64,000 nt of DNA from DASZIT01 sp963770635 (lineage in GTDB: Bacteria; Actinomycetota; Acidimicrobiia; Acidimicrobiales; RAAP-2). This document shows positions 43,088 to 51,761 of this stretch, piece after piece (within the stretch, counting starts at the first letter, position 1; each line of letters begins with the position of its first letter). The notes beneath the pieces are model-generated. The model saw only the letters and a program-made list of their open reading frames with translations, had not been told where the DNA came from and did not search any database. Made by a program: the position numbers and the translations under genes. The stretch is taken from the NCBI GenBank assembly GCA_963770635.1, contig CAVYQI010000005.1, positions 558,001-622,000 of the forward strand. The letters are read 5' to 3'.

Positions 43088-45440
43088 TGGGGGCTGTCCC
43101 GTTGGAGGCGGTGACGGTGAAGGTGAACGGTCCCGTGACGCTCGGCGTTCCCGACAGCACCCCGGTGGCGGGATTGAGGCTCAAGCCTCCAGGCAGTGCC
43201 CCGCTGTTCACCGTGAAAGTCGCCGCCGGACTCCCGCTGGCCGTGAAGGTGTAGCTGTAGGCGGTGCCCACCACTCCGGTGGCGGGCGGGCTGTCAGCCG
43301 TGAAGGCCGGGGCCGAGGTGATGGTGATGGTGATCGACGGGCTGACCGCATTGGGCAGTGTCCCGTTGGAGGCGGTGACGGTGAAGGTGGATGTTCCCGC
43401 CGTGGTCGGCGTCCCCGCCAGGATCCCGGTGACAGCGCTAAATGTCAGGCCGGCAGGGAAAGTTCCGCTGGAGATCGAGAAGGTCGGCGATGGTGAACCG
43501 CTGGCTCTGAACGTGTAGCTGTAGGCGGTGCCCACCACTCCGGTGGTCGGTGGGGTGTCGGCGGTGAAGGCCGGGGCAACGGGCGCGGCACCGATGGTGA
43601 TGGTGATCGACGGGCTGACCGCATTGGGGGCTGTCCCGTTGGAGGCGGTGACGGTGAAGGTGAACGGTCCCGTGACGCTCGGCGTTCCCGACAGCACCCC
43701 GGTGGCGGGATTGAGGCTCAAGCCTCCAGGCAGTGCCCCGCTGTTCACCGTGAAAGTCGCCGCCGGACTCCCGCTGGCCGTGAAGGTGTAGCTGTAGGCG
43801 GTGCCCACCACTCCGGTGGCGGGCGGGCTGTCAGCCGTGAAGGCCGGGGCCGAGGTGATGGTGATGGTGATCGACGGGCTGACCGCATTGGGGGCTGTCC
43901 CGTTGGAGGCCGTCACGTTGAAGGTGAACGGGCCGGCGGTGGTCGGCGTCCCCGACAGGACGCCGGTGAGCGGAGTTGAGGGTCAAGCCGGAAGGCAGCG
44001 ACCCGCTGGACACGGAGAAGGTCGGCGCTGGTGATCCGCTGGCCGTGAAGGTGTAAGTGTACGGCGTGCCCACCACTCCGGTGGCGGGCGGGCTGTCAGC
44101 GGTGAAGGCCGGGGCCGAGGTGATGGTGATGGTGATCGACGGGCTGACCGCATTGGGCGGTGTCCCGTTGGAGGCGGTGACGGTGAAGGTGGAACGACCC
44201 GCGGTGGTCGGCGTCCCGGAGAGGACCCCGGTGGCGGGATTGAGGCTCAAGCCTCCAGGCAGTGCCCCGCTGTTCACCGTGAAAGTCGCCGCCGGACTCC
44301 CGCTGGCCGTGAAGGTGTAGCTGTAGGCGGTGCCCACCACTCCGGTGGCGGGCGGGCTGTCAGCCGTGAAGGCCGGGGCCGAGGTGATGGTGATGGTGAT
44401 CGACGGGCTGACCGCATTGGGGGCTGTCCCGTTGGAGGCCGTGACCTTGAAGGTGAACGGGCCGGCGGTGGTCGGCGTCCCCGACAGGACGCCGGTGGCG
44501 GAGTTGAGGGTCAAGCCGGCAGGCAGCGACCCGCTGGACACGGAGAAGGTCGGCGCTGGTGATCCGCTGGCCGTGAAGGTGTAGGTGTACGGCGTGCCCA
44601 CCACCCCGGCGGGCGGCGGGCTGTCAGCGGTGAAGGCCGGGGCCGAGGCGATGGTGATGGTGATCGACGGGCTGACCGCATTGGGCAGTGTCCCGTTGGA
44701 GGCGGTGACAGTGAAGGTGGATCCACCCGCGGTGGTTGGCGTCCCCGACAGGACCCCGGTGGCGGGATTGAGGCTCAAGCCTCCAGGCAGTGCCCCGCTG
44801 TTCACCGTGAAAGTCGCCGCCGGACTCCCGCTGGCCGTGAAGGTGTAGCTGTAGGCGGTGCCCACCACTCCGGTGGCGGGCGGGCTGTCAGCGGTGAAGG
44901 CCGGGGCCGAACTGATGGTGATGGTGAGCGAGGGGCTGACCGCGTTGGGGGCTGTCCCGTTGGAGGCGGTGACAGTGAAGGTGAACGGACCCGGGTGGTC
45001 GGCGTCCCGGACAGGACCCCGGGGCGGGAGTTGAGGGTCAAGCCTCCCGGCAGCGCCCCACTGGTGACCGAGAAGGTCGGCGCCGGACTCCCGCTGGCCG
45101 TGAAGGTGTAGGTGTAGGCGGTGCCCACCACTCCGGTGGTCGGGCGGGCTGTCGGCGGTAAAGGCCGGGGCCGAACTGATGGTGATGGTGAGCGAGGGGC
45201 TGACCGCGTTGGGGGCTGTCCCGTTGGAGGCTGTCACCATGAAGGTGAACGGGCCGGCGGTGGTCGGCGTCCCCGAGAGGACCCCGGTGGCGGAATTGAG
45301 GGTCAGGCCTCCCGGCAGTGTCCCGCTGGTGACCGCGAAGGTCGGCGCCGGGCTCCCGCTGGCCGTGAACGTGTAGGTGTAGGGCGTGCCCACCACCCCG
45401 GTGGCCGGCGGGCTGTCAGCGGTAAAGGCCGGGGCCGAGG
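42440..45440 (-). repeat. eleven tandem Ig-like (He_PIG-type) repeats of about 267 bp
   Basis: Eleven units of about 89 codons, each with the pattern APAFTADSPP..GVVGT.YSYTF.ASGSP...F, SGxLPxGLxLNxxTGVLSGTP, and FTVTASNGTxPNAVSP. Two stretches 537 bp apart (43051-43355 and 43588-43892) are identical, showing a recent duplication of a two-unit block. The fold is a putative Ig-like adhesin domain. Confidence 0.92.
42984..43916 (-). CDS. giant surface protein, middle piece (Ig-like units 7-9)
   Basis: The open frame encodes three Ig-like units (AFTADSPPATGVVGTAYSYTF, repeated) and ends in a frameshifted glycine/arginine run. It continues the protein that begins at 46998; the connection is broken by one surplus base at 43969, where the local repeat reads ggtgagcgg while sister copies read ggtggcgg. 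The Met start at 43916 is not a genuine initiation site. Confidence 0.65.
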   Translation of the reverse strand: MTASNGTAPNAVSPSITITITSAPAFTADSPPATGVVGTAYSYTFTASGSPAATFTVNSGALPGGLSLNPATGVLSGTPSVTGPFTFTVTASNGTAPNAVSPSITITIGAAPVAPAFTADTPPTTGVVGTAYSYTFRASGSPSPTFSISSGTFPAGLTFSAVTGILAGTPTTAGTSTFTVTASNGTLPNAVSPSITITITSAPAFTADSPPATGVVGTAYSYTFTASGSPAATFTVNSGALPGGLSLNPATGVLSGTPSVTGPFTFTVTASNGTAPNAVSPSITITIGAGGGGGGWRRRRRREHRPGLHG

Positions 45441-46998
45441 TGACGTTCTGAATTTCAGAACCGCAAGCACTTGTAGACGAACTGTTGTAGGTGTCGCCCG
45501 AGTACGACGCCTGCCAGTAGTAGGAGCCGACGGTGCCCAGGGTTACTGCGGTCGAAGCCGGCAGAGTGCCAGCGGTGGTGATTGGTTCGGCGGTTCCGCT
45601 GCTCGCCAGGTCGCTGCAGTTGGAGTCCGAGTACACGTTGTACGTGATGGTGCCCGTGGCCTCAGAGGCGTTAGTGCCGGACAAGGTGGCCTGGTCCGTT
45701 ACGGCCGTAGCGGTCGGCACCGAGATAGCCGTCCCCGACGAACCCCCGCCCGAGAGAGAAGTGGACACCGTGGTCGCCGTCAGCAGGCCGCCGACCGTGG
45801 CACAACTTTGGGTTGTGGGACTCGCGTTGGTCTGTTCGAAGACGATCTTCGGTAAACCTTGGGCTCCGATTGTTGGAGTGGCCGTTAAACTCAGGTTATT
45901 CGTCTCAGCGGTGAACCCCTCCATCATGCATGTAGGGGCTGACAGACTGCTATCGGACAACGTCGTCTGCGCCTCAAGCGTCGTGCTCGGACCAAAGTTT
46001 GCTTTGCCGCCGCCAGCGTCACCGAAGACGTTGAACTCGGAAGTGTTCCAATTTGGCGCAAGGCCGACCATGCTGTCAGCGTTGGTCACGAGGGTTGCTT
46101 CGCCCCCATTGACCAAAGTCACCTCGTCATTGCCACCTGCAGCAGCGCTTCCCGTGAGTTGTGCCGTGGCAAGGTCGGCAGCGGTGAGGCGACTGCCTGG
46201 ATACGAGGAAGCCGGGCTGTTGATGAAGCAGTCGTTACCACCACGAGAAGAATCACTAACCGTATTCCAGCCAGACGGGCAGGTGGTGTTATAGCCAAGC
46301 AACCAATACTGCATGAACACTTCGTTGTGAGACGCATCATCTTCGTAGATGAACTGCTGCCAGGCCTGGCAGTTGCTTGGAACGGCACTTGCTGAGCACG
46401 TCGGCGAGTTTGAGAAAAACTGAGTGTTGAGCTGAAGCGTGAAGGTGTTCGGGACCTGCGGTCCCGAGTCGTCAAATTGCCCCATTTCGGTGGGACTCGG
46501 GCTCACATCAGCAAACGATCCTGTTGCACTCGATATCGTGCCGGGGACCAGGGCTGAGTAGTCGACACCGTTACCAACGGTCGCAGTCGGGTCTGTTGGT
46601 AACGGTGTCGAGTCGCCTGCAGGTTGGAAAGGAACCTCCGGTGCGACCGTGCAAGTGGTGGAATGCCATTGCAACGAGGGGTAGGAAGCCTGATAGCAGC
46701 CCCGGCTAAGGCGGGGAGGCTGCGCTATGGCTTGCTGCCACGCCGGCGTCGAGGGCGAGGACGAGGGCGACGAGACCGCCAACGCCGGGGAGGCAGGAGC
46801 TGCGACGGCCAGAAGCGCCGGAAGAGAAATAGCCGACATCGAAACAAGGACACCCATGAACACCCGTCGGCCACGGCGCGGGCCCCGAGCAACCGGATCC
46901 AGGCCCGCACGGCCTTCGCCAATTTGATGGCGATCAGATCGGCTGGCCAAACCCAGCCCAGGCCGGACTCCCCGACCAGGGCCCGAGCTCGAAGTCAT
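43831..46998 (-). CDS. giant secreted surface/adhesin protein, N-terminal piece
   Basis: The start of a protein that, read across all frames to 41654, would have about 1,780 residues. A signal sequence lies near residues 48-75 (MGVLVSMSAISLPALLAVAA...ALA). Residues about 120-420 form a secreted domain of unknown type (CQAWQQFIYEDDASHNEVFMQYWLLGYN, with several cysteines). A bacterial Ig-like domain follows (YNVYSDSNCSDLASSGT...GSYYWQASYSGDTYNSSSTS), then Ig-like units 1-6. Within unit 2, two compensating indels near 45145 and 45000 throw about 50 codons into a wrong frame. Base composition of the first 1.5 kb is clearly less GC-rich than its surroundings. Probably a cell-surface adhesin or matrix protein. 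Confidence 0.75.
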   Translation of the reverse strand: MTSSSGPGRGVRPGLGLASRSDRHQIGEGRAGLDPVARGPRRGRRVFMGVLVSMSAISLPALLAVAAPASPALAVSSPSSSPSTPAWQQAIAQPPRLSRGCYQASYPSLQWHSTTCTVAPEVPFQPAGDSTPLPTDPTATVGNGVDYSALVPGTISSATGSFADVSPSPTEMGQFDDSGPQVPNTFTLQLNTQFFSNSPTCSASAVPSNCQAWQQFIYEDDASHNEVFMQYWLLGYNTTCPSGWNTVSDSSRGGNDCFINSPASSYPGSRLTAADLATAQLTGSAAAGGNDEVTLVNGGEATLVTNADSMVGLAPNWNTSEFNVFGDAGGGKANFGPSTTLEAQTTLSDSSLSAPTCMMEGFTAETNNLSLTATPTIGAQGLPKIVFEQTNASPTTQSCATVGGLLTATTVSTSLSGGGSSGTAISVPTATAVTDQATLSGTNASEATGTITYNVYSDSNCSDLASSGTAEPITTAGTLPASTAVTLGTVGSYYWQASYSGDTYNSSSTSACGSEIQNVTSAPAFTADSPPATGVVGTPYTYTFTASGSPAPTFAVTSGTLPGGLTLNSATGVLSGTPTTAGPFTFMVTASNGTAPNAVSPSLTITISSAPAFTADSPPDHRSGGHRLHLHLHGQRESGADLLGHQWGAAGRLDPQLPPRGPVRDADHPGPFTFTVTASNGTAPNAVSPSLTITISSAPAFTADSPPATGVVGTAYSYTFTASGSPAATFTVNSGALPGGLSLNPATGVLSGTPTTAGGSTFTVTASNGTLPNAVSPSITITIASAPAFTADSPPPAGVVGTPYTYTFTASGSPAPTFSVSSGSLPAGLTLNSATGVLSGTPTTAGPFTFKVTASNGTAPNAVSPSITITITSAPAFTADSPPATGVVGTAYSYTFTASGSPAATFTVNSGALPGGLSLNPATGVLSGTPTTAGRSTFTVTASNGTPPNAVSPSITITITSAPAFTADSPPATGVVGTPYTYTFTASGSPAPTFSVSSGSLPSGLTLNSAHRRPVGDADHRRPVHLQRDGLQRDSPQCGQPVDHHHHHLGPGLHG
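46562..46611. repeat. perfect 17-bp inverted repeat inside the giant gene
   Basis: Arms tcgacaccgttaccaac (46562-46578) and gttggtaacggtgtcga (46595-46611) are exact reverse complements with a 16-base loop. They encode VGNGVDYS and DSTPLPT near residue 130 of the giant protein, so a very stable mRNA hairpin would form near the 5' end of the message. The repeat could also be a recombination site. Confidence 0.85.
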
Positions 46999-47356
46999 AT
47001 CTCTGTCGCCCCTCCTACCGATGCCAATCGCCGGCCTGACGATTTCTGCCCCATGCAGGACCGTCCCCGGGCAACCTGGAGCATCGACACCTCACCATGT
47101 ACGGCTTTGCTCACCTGGACCTCGCGGGCTGGCTGGCTAGCGTGACTATAGGCCTAGTTCTGTCAGTTGACATGAAAATTCATGTACGACTATCGGCTGG
47201 GATCGGATCGCCCGACCGCCGGGTCCTGTGCGCCTCGGTGTGCTGCCGTCTGTGCACCCTGACCATCAGGAATGACCCGTGAGGCAAACACGCCCGGCTG
47301 GCAGGGGGTCGACGCGAATCCTCGAATCGCGAAGTCCCTTGTACCCCTTCACCTAT
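46999..47356 (-). promoter_or_regulatory. intergenic region upstream of the giant gene
   Basis: This 358-base stretch between the giant gene and the LLM oxidoreductase has no gene I can support. A near-consensus -10, TATAGT on the minus strand at 47145-47150, could serve the giant gene with a leader of about 140 bases; no good -35 is seen. Immediately upstream is the dyad acatgaa-aa-ttcatgt (47170-47185), a possible operator. The stretch 47100-47200 is AT-richer than its surroundings. Confidence 0.4.
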
Positions 47357-48304
47357 TCAGGTGAAAGCAGGAACGACCTCCTCGGCCAGCAGTTCGAGGG
47401 TCTCTCGCTCTCCTCGGTCGTGGGGGAAGAAGATGAACGTCGAGATTCCCTGCTCGACCGCCGCGGCCATGCGTTCGATGACCGTGGCCGGAGTCCCCAC
47501 ATAGCCGGCCTCGACAACTCCCCAACCCGGGCCCGGGTAGCGGTGAAGCGCGCGTTCCCTCGCCTCATCGACCAGTGATTCGTCTGGCACCAGCACCAGC
47601 ACCGCCTCATGCGACCGACGGATGGCCGCCGGGTCCCGACCAATGCGTTCGCACTCGGCGTCCAGCAGAACTTGGCTCGCCTCCCAGTCGGCTAGCCCGT
47701 AGGTGGGAATGCTCCACACGTCGGCATATCGGGCCACCAGGGGGAGGGTGCGACGCCGCCCGACACCACCCACGTGGATGCGCGGGCGCGGGCGCTGGAC
47801 CGGCCCCGGCCGGTTGGGAAGGTCGAAGACCTGGAAGTGATGGCCCTCGAACGAGGTGACCTCCTGCGTCAGCATCTGCGAGACGATCTCGAGTGTCTCC
47901 TCCAGCCGTTCCCAGCGTTCTGCTGCGGTCCCCCAGGGGAGCCCGGCCTGTTGATGTTCGAGCTCCACGGAACCGCTGCCGAGCCCGATTTCGAGACGGC
48001 CTTCCGAAAGGACGTCGAGGGTGGTGGCCATCTTGGCCAAGAGTGCCGGGTGCCGGAAGTTGGCACACAGCACCAGGTGGCCCACCCGCAGCCGCTCGGT
48101 GCGGGCCAGGACATAACTGGCCAGTGTCCAACCCTCGAAGGAATCCCTGGCCGGGAGTCCGGGGCTGTAGAAGTGGTCGTAAAGCCACAACGAATGGATC
48201 CCGAGCCGATCGGCCGTGATCGCCCGGTCCAATATGGCGTCCCGCCCCAGCGCCACTTGGGGCAGGTAGATACCGACCTCGATCGCCTGTCCCTTTTTTG
48301 TCAC
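47357..48304 (-). CDS. LLM-class F420-dependent oxidoreductase
   Basis: The 315-residue protein has the luciferase-like TIM-barrel pattern: VGIYLPQVALGRDAI, HSLWLYDHFYSPG, VLARTERLRVGHLVLCANFRHPALLAKMATTLD and RLEIGLGSGS. The family uses F420H2 or FMNH2. GTG 48304 comes directly after the TetR stop, too near the AGGAG for ideal spacing, so translational coupling is likely. Last gene of the operon that starts with the Baeyer-Villiger enzyme. Confidence 0.87.
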   Translation of the reverse strand: MTKKGQAIEVGIYLPQVALGRDAILDRAITADRLGIHSLWLYDHFYSPGLPARDSFEGWTLASYVLARTERLRVGHLVLCANFRHPALLAKMATTLDVLSEGRLEIGLGSGSVELEHQQAGLPWGTAAERWERLEETLEIVSQMLTQEVTSFEGHHFQVFDLPNRPGPVQRPRPRIHVGGVGRRRTLPLVARYADVWSIPTYGLADWEASQVLLDAECERIGRDPAAIRRSHEAVLVLVPDESLVDEARERALHRYPGPGWGVVEAGYVGTPATVIERMAAAVEQGISTFIFFPHDRGERETLELLAEEVVPAFT

Positions 48305-48306
48305 TC

Positions 48307-48960
48307 CTAGCCGGCCTGGGTGACTCCGAGAGCCGGGAGCGTGAATCGGAGAACATGGGACCTGGCCGCGGGTCTGTCCATCGGCCGCTGCCGGCGCACG
48401 TGCGGACTGGCGACACTCCACACCAGGTCGAAGATGGCATGGGCATCGGGGAGGGGGTCAGTGGTGGGGAAGGATCCGTCCGCCAGGCCCTGACGGAGCG
48501 CCTGCACGAGCGGTGCGATCAATCCGTCCCGGAGGGCTGCCTCCTCGTCGCTGTAGCCGACGGTCTGGCGAGCCACCACGTTGAACATGACCAGTCGTTG
48601 GATCCGCTTCCGGTCGTAGGCGATGGCAAGGATCTCGTCGATCCATACGTGGACGGCGTCAATGGCCGCCTTGGCTTCGCCCACCTCGCGGGCCACCTGG
48701 GCCACATCCGGTCCCGAGGCGGTGCGGAACATGGCCAATAACAGATCGTCCTTGGACTGGAACTGCCGGTAGAAGGCACGGGTCGACAAGCCGGCATGAT
48801 CGAGGATGTCCTGCACGCTTGCACCTTGGAAGCCGTTCCGCCGCATGACCTTGAGGGCGGCGTCCATCAGCTGACCCCGCTCGACCCGAGCCTCGGGGGT
48901 CAGGCTGGCTTCGCTAATGGCATCCTCGACCGGGGCGTCGTCGTTAGGGAGGGCGGACAC
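48307..48960 (-). CDS. TetR-family transcriptional regulator
   Basis: The 217-residue protein has a TetR helix-turn-helix (DAALKVMRRNGFQGASVQDILDHAGLSTRAFYRQFQSKDDLL) and a helical ligand domain. It sits inside the operon, five bases after the acyl-CoA ligase stop and two before the LLM gene, so it may autoregulate the pathway in response to an acyl-CoA or ring substrate. GTG start at 48960. Confidence 0.92.
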   Translation of the reverse strand: MSALPNDDAPVEDAISEASLTPEARVERGQLMDAALKVMRRNGFQGASVQDILDHAGLSTRAFYRQFQSKDDLLLAMFRTASGPDVAQVAREVGEAKAAIDAVHVWIDEILAIAYDRKRIQRLVMFNVVARQTVGYSDEEAALRDGLIAPLVQALRQGLADGSFPTTDPLPDAHAIFDLVWSVASPHVRRQRPMDRPAARSHVLRFTLPALGVTQAG

Positions 48961-48965
48961 CCTGG

Positions 48966-50501
48966 TTACGATACCGGCCTGCCCTCGGGCTCTGCTGGGC
49001 TCCCGGTCGGCAGGGTGGCGGACAGGTCGGACAGGATCTGCCGCCGCAACAGCTTGCCGGTGGGGGTGCGGGGCAGTTCGGGCCAGAACACCACCAGATC
49101 AGGGGTTTTGGACGACCGAAGGTGCTTACGGACCCACTCGGCGAGTTCCTCGGCGGCGATGTCCCCGCCGTCATCGTCGATGCAGACCACTGCGGCAATG
49201 CGCTGGCCCCATTCGTCGTCGGGCACCCCGACCACCGCGGCGTCTTCCACCGCCGGGTGTTGCATCAGCACGTCCTCGATCTCCGCCGGGGAGACGTTCT
49301 CGCCGCCACGGATGATGGTGTCGTCGGCCCGTCCCTCGATGAACAAGTACCCTTCGTCGTCCACCCACCCTTTGTCCCCGGTCGGGAACCAGCCTTCGGC
49401 GTCGAGCACCGACACACCGGCGTACTCCCCCGAGACCTGTTCCCCGCGCAGAAAGATGAGGCCGGGCGACTGGTCGGGCAACGGTGCGCCGGCATCGTCC
49501 CTGACCTCCACCTCGACCCCGGGGATGACCCGTCCGACGGAGCCCAACCGGACCCGAGCCCCCGGCTGGTCGGACTGCAACCCGGCCCGGTGATCGTCGG
49601 GGTTCAGAAGTGCGATGGTGGAACTGGTCTCGGTGAGGCCGTAGGCATTGACGAATCCGGTATCCGGGAAGCGGGCCAGCGCTTCTTCGAGCACCGGGAT
49701 GGGCATGCGCGAACCGCCATAGGCCAGGGTGCGAAGGCTGGGCACCGCGGCGTCGGCCCCATCGAGGTATCGCACCACCCGGGCCATCATGGTCGGGACC
49801 ACCATCGCTTGGGTGATGCTCTCCGTCCGGATGGTCTCGAGCCAGAGTTCAGGGTCGAAGTTCTCGAGATAGACGATGCGACGACCGGCATAGAGGTTGG
49901 ACAGCAGATTGGCCAGCCCGGCGATGTGATAGGTCGGCACCGTGACCAGGGCCGCCTCGTCTTCGCCCGCCTGGGCGAACTCCACGGTGGTGAACACGTA
50001 GGAAGCCAGGTTCCGGTGGCGTAGGAGGGCGGCCTTGGGCGTTCCCGACGTCCCGCTGGTGTACAGCACCACCGCCACATCGTCGGCTTCACCGGGCGTC
50101 GGCGGGTCTCCCTCGGAAGCTGCCGGGTGCAGGGACCCGAGAAAGGTGGTGATCGACCTCGACTGCTCGGGGGCACGATCAGCGACCCAGGGTTCGTCGC
50201 TCACCACCAGGGCCTGGGGGTGAGCGGCCATCAGCTGCTGGAGCTGCTCGCGTCCCAGCCGGTAATTGAGGGGGATGAACGGCACTCCGGCGGCGCCGGC
50301 TGCGAACAGAGCAACGGGAAAGGCAGGATGGCTCGGTCCGATGTAAATGACCGCATCGGCGTCCAGGCGACGGATGAGTTCGGCCCTTGCGGCAGCCAGG
50401 GTGCCAAGATCGGTGTAGCTGAGGGAGTCGCCCCCGGCGGTGACTGCTGTCCGGTCCCCGTAGCCGGTGACGGCCATCTCCAACAGCAGGTTCAGATCCA
50501 C
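48966..50501 (-). CDS. acyl-CoA synthetase (AMP-forming)
   Basis: The 511-residue AMP-binding enzyme has VVLYTSGTSGTPKAALLRH, YGLTETSSTIAL, TGDKGWVDDEGYLFIEGRADD and the lysine region RTPTGKLLRRQIL. It would convert a carboxylic acid to an acyl-CoA. Members of this group act on medium-chain, aromatic or cyclic acids. GTG 50501 lies ten bases after the small Cys-rich protein stop. The context suggests it activates the acid formed after ring opening. Confidence 0.92.
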   Translation of the reverse strand: MDLNLLLEMAVTGYGDRTAVTAGGDSLSYTDLGTLAAARAELIRRLDADAVIYIGPSHPAFPVALFAAGAAGVPFIPLNYRLGREQLQQLMAAHPQALVVSDEPWVADRAPEQSRSITTFLGSLHPAASEGDPPTPGEADDVAVVLYTSGTSGTPKAALLRHRNLASYVFTTVEFAQAGEDEAALVTVPTYHIAGLANLLSNLYAGRRIVYLENFDPELWLETIRTESITQAMVVPTMMARVVRYLDGADAAVPSLRTLAYGGSRMPIPVLEEALARFPDTGFVNAYGLTETSSTIALLNPDDHRAGLQSDQPGARVRLGSVGRVIPGVEVEVRDDAGAPLPDQSPGLIFLRGEQVSGEYAGVSVLDAEGWFPTGDKGWVDDEGYLFIEGRADDTIIRGGENVSPAEIEDVLMQHPAVEDAAVVGVPDDEWGQRIAAVVCIDDDGGDIAAEELAEWVRKHLRSSKTPDLVVFWPELPRTPTGKLLRRQILSDLSATLPTGSPAEPEGRPVS

Positions 50502-50511
50502 ACCGACAACT

Positions 50512-50814
50512 TCAGTCCGACGATGGAAGTGGCTTGGCGCCCCTGATGGTCAGTGCCCGGCCGTCACACGCCAATGCCCCCGGACCCGCCTTGGTGCAGA
50601 GCACCTCGAGGTCGGCCTCCTCGTCGACATAGCGCTTCCCGAGAAGAGCACCGTCTCCCTCGGTGGTGGGATGTCCGCCCAGGCTCCGGGGCGAGTCCAT
50701 ATCCACCAGGGCGCTTCCACTACAGGTGAGCTTCACGTCGGTGGTGGGCGCCTTGACCACCACGACTTCGATAGTGCAGTCGGGACAGCCCAGACGGAGA
50801 CCGGCTTTCAACAT
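50512..50814 (-). CDS. small conserved-looking protein with CPDC motif
   Basis: The 100-residue protein is in the operon between the amidohydrolase and the acyl-CoA ligase. It contains LGCPDCTIEVVVVKAP (C10, C13), LTCSG (C31) and YVDEEADLEVLCTKAGPGALACDG (C73, C83), and ends with AKPLPSSD. The spaced cysteines could bind zinc or an iron-sulfur centre. I cannot assign a family name; operon position suggests a role as a carrier, chaperone or subunit in the catabolic pathway. Confidence 0.7.
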   Translation of the reverse strand: MLKAGLRLGCPDCTIEVVVVKAPTTDVKLTCSGSALVDMDSPRSLGGHPTTEGDGALLGKRYVDEEADLEVLCTKAGPGALACDGRALTIRGAKPLPSSD

Positions 50815-50894
50815 GGCGCCATTTGTATCACCGTTCCCCGCCTGCGAGCACAAGCTGACGGTCCGGTCATCCCAGCCCGGGAGGCCAGGCCCAG

Positions 50895-51761
50895 CTAGCA
50901 GCGATAAAGGCTCTCGGCGTTCCCGGCAAAGAGCTTCGAGCGGGATTCACTGTCGAGACCGGCGGTGAAGGCGCTGAACACCGAGTAGAGCTCATCGAAA
51001 GAGCCGTACATCGAATCGACCGGGAAGTTGCTGGCGAACATGCAGCGGTCCACGCCGAATGCCTCGATGGCGTACTCGAGCCACGGAGCGAAGGCATCGA
51101 CACTGATGGACTCCAGCGGCATCGCCAGGCCCGAAAGCTTGCACACGACGTTGTCGCCGAGGCCGGAAAGCGCGTCGATGCCCTGTCGCCAGAGGGCGCG
51201 CTCCTCGTCGGAACTCGACCGTGGCCATCCGGTGTGCTCGACCACAACGACGAGATCATCGAAGCCGGCGAGCTGCTTTGCTGCCAGCTGCAGCTGATCG
51301 GGATGGGACATCAGCTCGAACAACAGGTTCCGCTCCTGCAGCGCATCGAGCACGCCGGTGTCGGGAAGCGGGCCCTCGTACCGGCCCATGGGGCGGACGC
51401 CGCGGAAGCGGGAGGCGGTCATCTGCCGATCGAGGAGCTCGGCGGCCTCGGCCACCGTGTCGGTCGGAGGGATACCGCCGATGATGGCGTCGGGACCGCC
51501 CCGGGCTGGTGCCGCGCCGTCCAGCTCGATGGTCTCCTCGATCGAGTGACGACCGGTGGCGGCGGCGACATTGATGAACTTCTCCACATTCCATCCGGCC
51601 GTCTCGGCCCGATAGGTGTCGACATCGAAGGGGCGGAACATCCGAGACGCATCAGCCGACTCAGGCGCCTGAGGGTGGGACAAGTACGGATACCAGTCGG
51701 TTCGGGCCGGGTCCCAGAGGTGCACGTGAGCATCCACAACCCGGGTGGGCCGATCGTTCAT
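50895..51761 (-). CDS. amidohydrolase family 2 (lactonase-like) hydrolase
   Basis: The 288-residue TIM-barrel protein begins VVDAHVHLWDPARTDWYPYL with the HxH metal motif (H12, H14), and has GVRPMGRYEG, VVVEHTGWP and the late metal aspartate region CMFASNFPVDSMYGSF. This form is shared with rhamnonolactonase and LigI-type lactonases. In an operon with a Baeyer-Villiger enzyme, a lactone or ester product is a sensible substrate. ATG 51761 overlaps the SDR stop by one base (TGATG). Confidence 0.88.
   Translation of the reverse strand: MNDRPTRVVDAHVHLWDPARTDWYPYLSHPQAPESADASRMFRPFDVDTYRAETAGWNVEKFINVAAATGRHSIEETIELDGAAPARGGPDAIIGGIPPTDTVAEAAELLDRQMTASRFRGVRPMGRYEGPLPDTGVLDALQERNLLFELMSHPDQLQLAAKQLAGFDDLVVVVEHTGWPRSSSDEERALWRQGIDALSGLGDNVVCKLSGLAMPLESISVDAFAPWLEYAIEAFGVDRCMFASNFPVDSMYGSFDELYSVFSAFTAGLDSESRSKLFAGNAESLYRC

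Noticed and set aside
43264..45376. Tandem plus-strand frames of about 84-87 residues with near identical sequence (MPTTPV...GGLSAVKAG...)
   Set aside because: They are the antisense of the Ig-like repeats and recur only because the repeats do; no ribosome sites and no independent conservation.
41657..45440. Possible CRISPR-like or satellite repeats
   Set aside because: The periods (126 and about 267 bp) are multiples of three, contiguous without spacers, and encode protein repeats.
45445..45461. Short palindrome gttctga-att-tcagaac inside the giant gene
   Set aside because: Only 7-bp arms and within coding sequence at a domain border; can arise by chance.
47167..47190. Plus-strand TTGACA as a promoter
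   Set aside because: No plus-strand gene follows and no good -10 lies at the right distance.
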